Positions 8,456 to 16,553 of a stretch of DNA of 64,000 nucleotides are shown in pieces. Positions within the stretch are counted from its first letter, which is position 1. Each line of letters starts with the position of its first letter. A program made the translations under genes and the position numbers. Source of the DNA: Labrys sp. KNU-23 (GTDB lineage Bacteria; Pseudomonadota; Alphaproteobacteria; Rhizobiales; Labraceae); the NCBI RefSeq assembly GCF_008330945.1, contig NZ_CP043488.1:930001-994000 (forward strand). Reading direction: 5' to 3'. The notes below the pieces were generated by a model, which saw only the letters and a program-made list of their open reading frames with translations, was not told where the DNA came from and ran no database searches.

Positions 8456-9382
8456 ATGGCCCGCAATAAAGTCATCATCACCTGCGCCGTCACCGGCGCC
8501 ATCCACACGCCCTCGATGTCACCGCATCTGCCGGTGACGCCGGAGGAGATCGCCGATGCCGCGGTCGGCGCCGCCCAAGCCGGCGCGGCCATCGTGCATC
8601 TGCACGCTCGCAATCCGGTGACGGGCGAGCCCGATCAGACGCCGGAGGCCTTCGCAAGGTTCCTGCCCCAGATCAAGCAGCGTTCGAACTGCGTCATCAA
8701 CCTGACCACTGGCGGCGCCCCGACCATGAGCATCGAGGAGCGCGTGCGGCCGGCGGCGACCTTCGCGCCGGAAGTCGCCTCGCTCAATCTCGGCTCCATG
8801 AATTTCGGCCTGTTCGGCATGCTCGATCGCTTCACCGATCTCAAGCATGAGTGGGAGCGGACCTATCTGGCCAACAAGGACATCATCTTCCGCAACACCT
8901 TCGGGCAGATCGAGCACATCCTGACCACCTGCGCCGGCAACGACACCCGCTTCGAGTTCGAATGCTACGACACGGCCCACCTCTATAACCTCAAATATTT
9001 CTTTGATCGCGGCCTGGTGAAGGCGCCGCTCTTCATCCAGACCGTGTTCGGCCTGCAGGGCGGCATCGGCGGCCATCCCGACGACGTGTTGCACATGAAG
9101 CGTACGGCCGACCGCCTGTTTGGCGACCAGTATCGCTGGTCCGTGCTCGGGGCCGGGCGCAACCAGTTCAACATCGCGGCGATGTCGGCAGCGATGGGCG
9201 GCAATGTCCGGGTCGGGCTGGAGGACTCGCTCTGGAACGGCCCTGGCGTGCTGGCCCGCTCCAATGCGGAGCAGGTCACCAGGGTTCGCCAGATCATCGA
9301 GGGGCTCGGCCTTTCCGTGGCGACTCCGAACGAAGCGCGCGAAATGCTGAGCCTGAAAGGCGGGCACGCCGTGAATTTCTGA
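8456..9382 (+). CDS. Beta-keto acid cleavage enzyme (BKACE, DUF849 family)
   Basis: 308 residues, start ATG at 8456, nine bases after the dehydrogenase stop. N-terminal KVIITCAVTGAIHTPSMSP, the metal-binding IVHLHARNPVTGEP, INLTTGGAPTMS, LNLGSMNFG and the C-terminal VRVGLEDSLWN are hallmarks of BKACE (3-keto-5-aminohexanoate cleavage enzyme relatives). Known members use Zn to cleave a beta-keto acid with acetyl-CoA, giving acetoacetate and a new acyl-CoA. The substrate should be the 3-keto acid made by the preceding dehydrogenase. Family assignment is strong; substrate is inferred from neighbours only. Confidence 0.93.
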   Translation: MARNKVIITCAVTGAIHTPSMSPHLPVTPEEIADAAVGAAQAGAAIVHLHARNPVTGEPDQTPEAFARFLPQIKQRSNCVINLTTGGAPTMSIEERVRPAATFAPEVASLNLGSMNFGLFGMLDRFTDLKHEWERTYLANKDIIFRNTFGQIEHILTTCAGNDTRFEFECYDTAHLYNLKYFFDRGLVKAPLFIQTVFGLQGGIGGHPDDVLHMKRTADRLFGDQYRWSVLGAGRNQFNIAAMSAAMGGNVRVGLEDSLWNGPGVLARSNAEQVTRVRQIIEGLGLSVATPNEAREMLSLKGGHAVNF

Positions 9383-9447
9383 GCCCTTGATCGGGGCGGG
9401 CAGCCGGAAGGCTGAAGACACGACAATTCAAGGAGAGGGAACGCGAC

Positions 9448-10326
9448 ATGCGCATCGAAGTCCTGCTGGATGTGAAGACCACCCTGGGGGAGGGGCCGCT
9501 CTGGGACGTCGACCAGCAGCGCCTCTACTGGATCGACAGCTTCGACGGCCGCGTCTTCCGCGCCACGGCCGACGGCCGGGAATTGCGAGCTTGGGACGTG
9601 CCGCAGAAGATCGGCTCCATGGCGCTGCGCAAGGATGGCTCGGGTGCCGTCGTCTCGCTGGCGCGCGGCTTTCACCTGCTCGACTTCAAGACGGGCGATG
9701 TCGAGCTCATCCATGATCCCGAGCACGACCTGCCCAACAACCGCATCAATGACGGCAAGGTCGACAAGCGCGGCCGCTTCGTCGCCGGCTCCATGGACAC
9801 GATGGAGGAGGGGCCGAACGGGGCTCTCTACAGCCTGTCGACGGATTTCAAGGTCACGAAGCTCGATTCCGGCATCATCTGTTCGAACGGACCCTGCTGG
9901 AGCCCGGATGGCACTATTTTCTACTTCACCGACACCTGGTCCGGCGAAATCTCGGCCTATGATTATGACCAGGACACGGGCAGTGTCTCGAACCGGCGGA
10001 CTTTCGCCAAGGTCGACGGATCGCGTGGTGGCGCGGCCGATGGCTCAACCGTGGACGCCGAGGGCTGCCTCTGGAACGCCCTGGTCTATGACGGCAGGCT
10101 CGTCCGCTATCGGCCCGATGGCTCTGTCGACCGGGTGATCGAGATGCCCGTCAAGAAGGTTACCAGCGTGATGTTCGGTGGCCCCGATCTCGATGTGCTC
10201 TATGTGACCTCGATGGCCAAGCCGCCCTTGCCGCGCTTCCCGGGGGATGGCGTGCTGCGGGGCAGTTTGTTTGCCATCCATGATCTGGGTATCCGAGGCA
10301 TTCCGGAACCACGTTTCGGGGGGTGA
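9448..10326 (+). CDS. SMP-30/gluconolactonase/LRE family protein
   Basis: 292 residues behind GGAGAGGG. Motifs of the SMP-30 six-bladed propeller: GEGPLWDVDQQRLYWID, NNRINDGKVDKRGRFVAGSM, SNGPCWSPDGTIFYFTDT, GAADGSTVDAEGCLWNA, which carry the divalent-metal ligands. Members hydrolyse sugar lactones (gluconolactone, arabinolactone and others) to aldonates. As the last gene of the run it fits between the SDR (lactone former) and the 3-hydroxy-acid dehydrogenase. The 65-base gap after BKACE is the largest between the enzyme genes but holds no terminator. Confidence 0.9.
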   Translation: MRIEVLLDVKTTLGEGPLWDVDQQRLYWIDSFDGRVFRATADGRELRAWDVPQKIGSMALRKDGSGAVVSLARGFHLLDFKTGDVELIHDPEHDLPNNRINDGKVDKRGRFVAGSMDTMEEGPNGALYSLSTDFKVTKLDSGIICSNGPCWSPDGTIFYFTDTWSGEISAYDYDQDTGSVSNRRTFAKVDGSRGGAADGSTVDAEGCLWNALVYDGRLVRYRPDGSVDRVIEMPVKKVTSVMFGGPDLDVLYVTSMAKPPLPRFPGDGVLRGSLFAIHDLGIRGIPEPRFGG

Positions 10327-10521
10327 GGGAGCGGAGAATGGCAGGCAGCCAGCGTGGCGCTCCAGCCAGGGGCGCCCTGGCACTTGCCCCGAAGACGGTG
10401 CGAGGCACCATCTTCCTTGGCTAGGTAAGCCAGCTTGCTGAAGTTAAGGAGGAGAATGATTTCGTGCCGATAACGCCAGCCAGGGCGGGGACCCTGATGA
10501 ACCATCCTGCCGTTTCGGATC

Positions 10522-10540
10522 GCGCCAAAAGGCGCATTTT
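10522..10540 (+). terminator. Small hairpin with T-run downstream of the lactonase gene
   Basis: GCGCC (10522-10526), loop AAAA, GGCGC (10531-10535), followed by ATTTT. A compact intrinsic-terminator shape about 200 bases after the lactonase stop, suitable for ending the BKACE operon. Confidence 0.5.
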
Positions 10541-10554
10541 AAATTTAAATAGTT

Positions 10555-10596
10555 ATATTTATCAATGAATTATATGAAATTGATAAATATCTTTTT
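10555..10596 (+). terminator. AT-rich 12-bp inverted repeat followed by T6
   Basis: ATATTTATCAAT (10555-10566) and its exact complement ATTGATAAATAT (10579-10590) flank a 12-nt spacer and are followed by CTTTTTT. It may be a second terminator, or a protein-binding site, since a stem made mostly of A-T pairs is weak. Confidence 0.4.
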
Positions 10597-10724
10597 TAGG
10601 GACGTGGCGTATTTCGTGAGATGTGAATGCATCAGCCACTCGGATGGCGTTCGTCCAGACAGAAGTGCGTGGGGGGCGTACCCGAGATGGGCTCAAGGCC
10701 CTGCCGTTCCCCGCATTCGCCTCG

Positions 10725-10756
10725 GATCTTCCGGCCGTAGCGATAGCCGGAAGATC
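10725..10756. repeat. 11-bp perfect inverted repeat
   Basis: GATCTTCCGGC (10725-10735) and GCCGGAAGATC (10746-10756) with a 10-nt loop. It lies between the convergent ends of the lactonase operon and the DUF1236 gene and may be a bidirectional transcription barrier. No clean T-tract is seen on the minus side. Confidence 0.45.
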
Positions 10757-10806
10757 TTTCCCGCGGCTCGCCGGCCCAGAGCGAGGGCTGGCCAGCAAGT
10801 CTGTGT

Positions 10807-11226
10807 TTACTCGACGATTTGTACGATCCGGCGAGTGCCAGGGTCGACCAGCACTACCTCGTCGTTGATCACCGTATATTTGTAGCGAACCTCACCATAG
10901 TCCGCAGGCACGTCGTAATATTCGACACCTTCCTCGGGCAAGACGACGCCCACGCTGACAGGCTCCTCATAGCGATAGGAGGGAAGGTGGCGCTCGATCA
11001 CGAATTGGCGGAAGCGGGGGCGCTGCTGGATTCCCAGCAACCCGTTGATACCACCCGTCACGGCGCCGACCGTACCGCCGACGATACCGCCGATCGGCCC
11101 GGCGTTCTCATTGCCGCGCTCCGCCCCTTCCTGGGCTCCGCCCATCACGCCTTGCGCTTGGGCGGCGGCGGGCAGCCATAGCGCTACCAAAGATATGCCA
11201 ATCAAGTTCATCAACCTGCTTGTCAT
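10807..11226 (-). CDS. DUF1236-type secreted protein with glycine-rich N-terminal region
   Basis: 139 residues; the ATG at 11226 has GGAGAAAGG upstream. A signal peptide (MTSRLMNLIGISLVALWLPAAAQAQ) is followed by a Gly-rich stretch (GGIVGGTVGAVTGGING) and a C-terminal domain with FRQFVIERHLPSY, VGVVLPEEGVEYYDVP, YKYTVINDEVVLVDP and TRRIVQIVE, the DUF1236 pattern frequent in Rhizobiales. Function unknown; predicted periplasmic. It is divergent from the LuxR gene. The same frame stays open far upstream over the LuxR gene, but that extension is a shadow. Confidence 0.8.
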   Translation of the reverse strand: MTSRLMNLIGISLVALWLPAAAQAQGVMGGAQEGAERGNENAGPIGGIVGGTVGAVTGGINGLLGIQQRPRFRQFVIERHLPSYRYEEPVSVGVVLPEEGVEYYDVPADYGEVRYKYTVINDEVVLVDPGTRRIVQIVE

Positions 11227-11607
11227 GGCCTTTCTCCGTGATTGTTGCATGTGTCCACTCCAGATATGAGCGACAGAACAATCGATGGATATAATTGTTC
11301 CCATATAAGTTTGATTAAAATAAGAATTGTAACAATTGCCTTCAAATGATCTTTGATTTCTTAATGATGACACATTTCGACTAAATGTGTGACATGCCAA
11401 ATATTCTGATAATTCTGAAACTATCGGATGGATATCGAACTTATTATTGGCGCGCTCTCGCGCCGCGCTAGTCCGGATTCGCGTCGTACGGGGTGCCGTT
11501 ACGCCACGTCGTATGTGCGAAATCGCACATACCCCGCAGGAAAATACCTCTAATCCTCCATGAGGTTTGGAGGCCTGCTGGATAGGGGCGGTCGAGTATA
11601 GGGTAAT
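11227..11607. promoter_or_regulatory. Divergent promoter region between DUF1236 and LuxR genes
   Basis: AT-rich over 11270-11440, then GC-rich. It contains one clear palindrome (11511-11532, listed separately) nearer the LuxR side. No ORF is convincing here. Confidence 0.5.
11511..11532. promoter_or_regulatory. 22-bp palindrome, candidate LuxR operator
   Basis: GTATGTGCGA (11511-11520) and TCGCACATAC (11523-11532) are exact complements around AA. A 20-22 bp symmetric site about 75 bases before a LuxR-family start matches the size of LuxR/NarL-type boxes, so autoregulation is plausible. No similar site was found upstream of the paralogue at 49782. Confidence 0.55.
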
Positions 11608-12378
11608 ATGGTAATGGGTAATGCTGTTCTTTCCGACGCCTATGGGAGCGTCGGCATGCTCGATCGCCTGCCGAGACTGCGCAATGATGCGGTGCGGCCG
11701 GAAGCACCCATTGCCGCTCCCGCCGCCATGCCCCGGACTTCGACAATCCCGGTCCTCATCATCAGCGCGGCAACGCTGATCCGCGATTGTCTGGCGCGCT
11801 GCCTCGCCGATTCCGAATTGAACTGCACGATGAACGGCTACACGTCGGTCGACGAATGGCGTCCGGCGGATCCCACCGCGTCCGTGACGGTACTGCTGTG
11901 CGCAACCGGTGACGGGGCGACAGAACGGGCCATCTGCGACGATATTGCCAAGCTGCAGGCCAAGGTCCCCGATTGCCAGATCATCGTGCTGTCCGATACC
12001 GAGAATCCCGCTTTGGTTCGCCGTACCCTCGAGCAAGGTGCCCATGGTTTTGTTGGTATGACCTTCAATCTGGATATGGCAGCAGCCGCCATTCGCCTGG
12101 TCCAGGCCGGGGAGAGGTTCGTGCCTGTCAGCAGCCTCCTGGCTGCACAGGCTGCTCCTATGCCGGCCGCGGACAAGGGGCCATTCCGCCAGATTCTCAC
12201 CCAACGGCAGATCGATGTCATCGACCGTCTGCGTCGCGGCGAATCCAACAAGATCATCGCTCACAAGCTCGAGATGAGCGAAAGCACGGTAAAGATCCAT
12301 ATCCGCAACGTCATGCGCAAGATCAAGGCGCGCAATCGCACGGAAGTGGCGATCCTGACCAAGGACCTGTTCGACTAA
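11608..12378 (+). CDS. LuxR-family regulator with degenerate receiver domain
   Basis: 256 residues. Residues about 45-165 have a receiver-like alternating pattern (PVLIISAATLIRDCLARCL, CQIIVLSDTENPALVRRTLEQGAHGFVGM), but where the phospho-accepting Asp should end strand 3 the sequence is VLLCATGD, so Cys replaces Asp. The C-terminal HTH (about 190-245) is canonical: LTQRQIDVIDRLRRGESNKII...STVKIHIRNVMRKI. No kinase is adjacent. Control is probably phosphorylation-independent. It has a paralogue at 49782-50597 with the same Cys. The start could also be 11614 or 11656. A strong terminator follows. Confidence 0.82.
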   Translation: MVMGNAVLSDAYGSVGMLDRLPRLRNDAVRPEAPIAAPAAMPRTSTIPVLIISAATLIRDCLARCLADSELNCTMNGYTSVDEWRPADPTASVTVLLCATGDGATERAICDDIAKLQAKVPDCQIIVLSDTENPALVRRTLEQGAHGFVGMTFNLDMAAAAIRLVQAGERFVPVSSLLAAQAAPMPAADKGPFRQILTQRQIDVIDRLRRGESNKIIAHKLEMSESTVKIHIRNVMRKIKARNRTEVAILTKDLFD

Positions 12379-12421
12379 TCGCGAGGACTTCCTTCGGCGG
12401 CCGTCTCTCGTAAAACGCTCC

Positions 12422-12447
12422 AAGGCTTCCCAACGGAAGCCTTTTTT
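12422..12447 (+). terminator. Intrinsic terminator of the LuxR gene
   Basis: AAGGCTTCC (12422-12430), loop CAAC, GGAAGCCTT (12435-12443), with a T6 run at 12442-12447. A textbook intrinsic terminator 43 bases after the stop. Confidence 0.85.
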
Positions 12448-12551
12448 GTGCGTGGGCGGTCTGCCGGGAACCTGGTGCCGGGTCGGGCGTTATGCTCCAG
12501 GGCGGTGCAGGCTACCCGCCATCGCCGCCACGGATCACCAGAACGGAGAAC

Positions 12552-12890
12552 ATGATGGCCGACTCGATTTCCTCGGACGATGTGCGCAAGGAACTGGAAA
12601 AGCAGATTGCCGAACTCAGAAAGGAAATCGGCGCACTTGGCAAATCCATCGCGGATCGCGGCGCCGAGACATTGGAGCGCACGCGCGAGGCGGCTTCCGA
12701 GGCCGTGGATCGAGCCAGGGGGCGGACGCGGGCTTCCTTCCAGCAGGCACGGGAACAAGCGCACGCCGTGACCGATGCAGTGAAGGAGAATCCCGGCACC
12801 GCCGCGACGATATTGTCCTCGGCCGGCATCGTCGGGTTCGTCATAGGGCTCTTCGTTGGCGCGACCTTGCTCGGGAGCGAACGCCGCTGA
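12552..12890 (+). CDS. ElaB/YqjD/DUF883-like membrane-anchored protein
   Basis: 112 residues starting MMADSISSDDVRKEL, with ACGGAG just upstream. A long amphipathic helix (about 10-75, rich in E/R/A) ends in VKENPGTAATILSSAG and a C-terminal transmembrane segment (IVGFVIGLFVGATLLG). This is the ElaB/YqjD plan: a cytoplasmic coiled-coil tail anchored in the inner membrane, in E. coli linked to stationary-phase ribosome binding. Here only the architecture is seen. Confidence 0.8.
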   Translation: MMADSISSDDVRKELEKQIAELRKEIGALGKSIADRGAETLERTREAASEAVDRARGRTRASFQQAREQAHAVTDAVKENPGTAATILSSAGIVGFVIGLFVGATLLGSERR

Positions 12891-12964
12891 CCCGAGCGTC
12901 GCTGATCTTTGCGTATCGAGCAGGCACCGACACGGTGTTCTGAAGCAATTGCGGGCTGGCGCGC

Positions 12965-13908
<944 letters not shown>

Positions 13909-14051
13909 GACAGGTCGGCCTCGACCGACCCCGCAAGGCGGCAATGGCGCCATGGCACGACAGGGTTAGGCGGCGCTCGCGCCAAGCTGGCCGCCCTGGA
14001 GCAAGCCGCTTTCGTCGCCGACCGCCTCTTCACGCTTCCCGATGCCTCCAC

Positions 14052-14577
14052 CTAATCGCCGAGGGCTTTGGCGATCAGGATCAGCGCTGAGACGCTGGTC
14101 GCGCCTCCGATCAACCGAGCGGCCAGCGTGCCGTTCGGCGCGAGACGCTCGAAGGTCATGGCCATCGTGACGGCGGCCATGATGCGCAGATCCATCAGCC
14201 CTGTCGCCAGAAGGATTGTGGTCAGACCGGCGGAATTCAGGCTGCAATGGGTCCCCAGCCGCAAGCCGCCCGGCAAGGCTGCGGGCGTGGGCGCCAGCCG
14301 CCCGGTTCCGTTTTCAGGCGTGCCGCGCCAGCAGAACGAGCAGGCCAGCGGCGAGGGGGATGACCAGCCACATCGCCGACAGCATCCAGTTGCCGGGCAT
14401 CGGGACCTCACCCATGCCGGCCATGGCAAGCGACCATGCCACGGTGATCGCCGTGCTCAGCACAAAGGCGAGACCCAGACAGGCGACGAAGGCAAGCCGG
14501 GAGATCCATCCGGGTCTGGCGTGTGGCAGGCCGTCCCATATCCTGCTGGCGTGTATGAGGCTCATGACGGGTCTCAC
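14052..14577 (-). pseudogene. Degenerate DUF2182 membrane-protein gene
   Basis: Two adjacent minus frames carry the two ends of a DUF2182 protein. The 5' frame (14577-14314) gives one transmembrane helix then GEVPMPGNWMLSAMWLVIP, like the M-P-M-P-G-x-W N-terminus. The 3' frame (to 14052) gives GLRLGTHCSLNSAGLTTILL, MDLRIMAAV and ERLAPNG, the conserved C-terminus. The central part with AMMLPS is absent and the frames do not join, so I infer an internal deletion plus frameshift. The usual second Cys of the HC..C motif is Ser. Two separate small genes are the alternative. Confidence 0.55.
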
Positions 14578-14657
14578 GGCATTATCGATACGATCCGGTG
14601 TTTCGTGCTAGTTCCGGAAGGTCGGATGGTGGGAGTGACAAGTTTGGCGGGATTCGA

Positions 14658-15872
14658 ATGGACTCGCTGATTACGGCCGCGGCCCAGGCGCTCGCTGCGG
14701 GCGACCCTCTCGGCGCCCTGAATCGGGTTGCCCTGCGCGACGACGCGCCGGCCTTGGCCTTGCGCGGCATCGCAATGGCGCAGCTCGGCGACCTCGATCG
14801 CGCCCGGACGCTGATCCGGAACGCCGGCCGTGCCTTCGGCCCCAGACAGGCTGTGGCGCGCGCAAGGTGCGTCGTCGCCGAGGCTGAAATCGCCTTCGTC
14901 TCGCGCGATCTCGGCTGGCCGGCCAAGGCGCTTCATGCGGCGCGCATGACGCTGGAACAGCATGGCGACGGGGTGAATGCCGCCCATGCCAGATATCTCG
15001 AAGCCCGGCGCCTGCTGCTGATCGGGCGTCTGGACGCCGCCGAGGGAGAGCTTGCCAATTTTGATCCCGCGCTGCTGCCGCCGGCCTTGAGGACGGCGCA
15101 CGATCTGGTGGTTGCGGGCATTGCGATGCGCAGGCTGCGGACCCGGCAGGCCCGCGCTGCGCTGATCCGGGCCGAGCAGGCCGCGCGCCAGGCCGGGATC
15201 CCGGCATTGGCGGCGGAAGTCGACAGCGCCATGCTGATCCTGGATGCGCCGGCGGCTCGCCTGATCACGAGCGGCCGCGAACGCCCCGTTCTGCTCGATG
15301 AGGTCGAGGCACTGCAGACGTCGAAGGCTTTTGTGGTCGATGCCTGCCGCCACATCGTGCGCGATGCCGAAAAGGTGGCCTCGCTCGCCAGGCGGCCGGT
15401 ACTGTTTGCCCTTGTCAGGGCCTTGGGCGAGGCCTGGCCTGGCGATGTGACGCGTGACGAACTGGTGGCGCGTGCCTTCGGGGCCAGGTCGGCCGACGAG
15501 TCACATCGCGCCCGGCTACGGGTCGAGATTGGCCGCCTGCGCGCGATCCTGTGGGGACTGGCCTCCGTCAACGCGACCAGTCGCGGCTTCACCCTGAACC
15601 CTCGCCATGCCGGCGAGGTCCTCGTGCTGGCCCGCCCGGTCGAGGAGAAATATGCGGCGGTGCTGGCATTCCTCTCCGATGGCGAAGCCTGGTCGAGTTC
15701 GGCCCTGGCGCTTGCGCTGGGCGCCAGCCAGCGTACGGTGCAGCGCGCCCTCGACGAGCTCGCCTTGGCCGCCAAGGTGCAGTTTTTCGGCCGCGGCCGG
15801 GCACGCCGCTGGGTAACGCCGCCCGTGCCGGGTTTCGCGACAACCTTGTTACTCCCTGCGCCTCTGCCATGA
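14658..15872 (+). CDS. Winged-helix transcriptional regulator with TPR-like N-terminal half
   Basis: 404 residues from MDSLITAAAQALAAG. Residues 1-200 are helical and Ala-rich with TPR-like repeats (GDPLGALNRVAL..., DLDRARTLIRNAG, GRLDAAEGELANF). Residues about 255-340 resemble an OmpR/BTAD winged helix (VTRDELVARAFGA... RARLRVEIGRLRAIL), and 350-390 contain a second HTH (SSSALALALGASQRTVQRAL). Probably a cytoplasmic DNA-binding regulator. The next gene starts only 15 bases downstream, so the two form a unit and may sense or act together. Target unknown. Confidence 0.75.
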   Translation: MDSLITAAAQALAAGDPLGALNRVALRDDAPALALRGIAMAQLGDLDRARTLIRNAGRAFGPRQAVARARCVVAEAEIAFVSRDLGWPAKALHAARMTLEQHGDGVNAAHARYLEARRLLLIGRLDAAEGELANFDPALLPPALRTAHDLVVAGIAMRRLRTRQARAALIRAEQAARQAGIPALAAEVDSAMLILDAPAARLITSGRERPVLLDEVEALQTSKAFVVDACRHIVRDAEKVASLARRPVLFALVRALGEAWPGDVTRDELVARAFGARSADESHRARLRVEIGRLRAILWGLASVNATSRGFTLNPRHAGEVLVLARPVEEKYAAVLAFLSDGEAWSSSALALALGASQRTVQRALDELALAAKVQFFGRGRARRWVTPPVPGFATTLLLPAPLP

Positions 15873-15887
15873 AGCTAGGATCGCCGG

Positions 15888-16541
15888 ATGAAACGGACAT
15901 CAGCAGAAATCCTTCGCGAATATGGCCCTTTCGCCGGTGTCGAGGCCGTGCACGGGGTCAGCTTTGACGGCGAGAACGTCTGGTTTGCGTCCGGCGACAG
16001 GCTGAACGCACTCGATCCCGACAGCGGCAAGACGGTGAAGGCTCTCGACGTCGCCGCGCATGCCGGCACCGCCTTTGACGGCCGGCATCTGTTTCAGATC
16101 GCGGAGGATCGCATCCAGAAGATCGATCCGGCTACCGGCAAGGTGCTCGCCACCATTCCGGCGCCGGGCGGCGGCAAGGATTCAGGCCTGGCCTGGGCGG
16201 AAGGCGCCCTCTGGGTCGGCCAATATCAAGACCGCAAGATTCACCAGATCGACCCCGAGACCGGCGCCACGCTGCGCACCATCGAATCCAATCGCTTCGT
16301 CACGGGCGTGACCTGGGTGGATGGAGAGCTTTGGCACGCCACCTGGGAAAATGACGAGAGCGAGTTGCGGCATGTCGATCCGGCCACCGGCAAGGTTCTC
16401 GACAGCATCGAGATGCCGGCCGGCCTGGTCGTCTCCGGGCTCGAATCCGATGGGGGCGATCGCTTCTTCTGCGGAGGCGGCGACAGCGGAAAAGTTCGGG
16501 CCGTTCGCCGGCCCGTTGGGGCAAAGCGCCTTCATGACTGA
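15888..16541 (+). CDS. Beta-propeller (YncE/Vgb-like) protein
   Basis: 217 residues. Repeated blades with DPDSGKTVKALDV, IDPATGKVLATIPAP, IDPETGATLRTIES and VDPATGKVLDSIEMP, the D-P-x-T-G-x-x-L signature of YncE, virginiamycin-B-lyase-like and glutamine cyclotransferase-like propellers. No signal peptide, so probably cytoplasmic. It follows the winged-helix regulator by 15 bases and is likely co-transcribed. About 4-5 blades are visible, short for a closed propeller. Catalytic function cannot be assigned. Confidence 0.75.
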   Translation: MKRTSAEILREYGPFAGVEAVHGVSFDGENVWFASGDRLNALDPDSGKTVKALDVAAHAGTAFDGRHLFQIAEDRIQKIDPATGKVLATIPAPGGGKDSGLAWAEGALWVGQYQDRKIHQIDPETGATLRTIESNRFVTGVTWVDGELWHATWENDESELRHVDPATGKVLDSIEMPAGLVVSGLESDGGDRFFCGGGDSGKVRAVRRPVGAKRLHD

Positions 16542-16553
16542 ACGCTTGTTTGC

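Noticed and set aside
7502..9382. A plain L-carnitine degradation operon (carnitine dehydrogenase plus BKACE)
   Set aside because: Possible for these two genes, but the sugar-type importer, SDR and lactonase in the same run, and no thioesterase or betaine genes, argue against it. Kept as an alternative.
10807..12423. A single 538-residue minus-strand protein across 10807-12423
   Set aside because: Only the last 139 residues (signal peptide plus DUF1236) look real and have a ribosome site; the rest is antisense to the LuxR gene.
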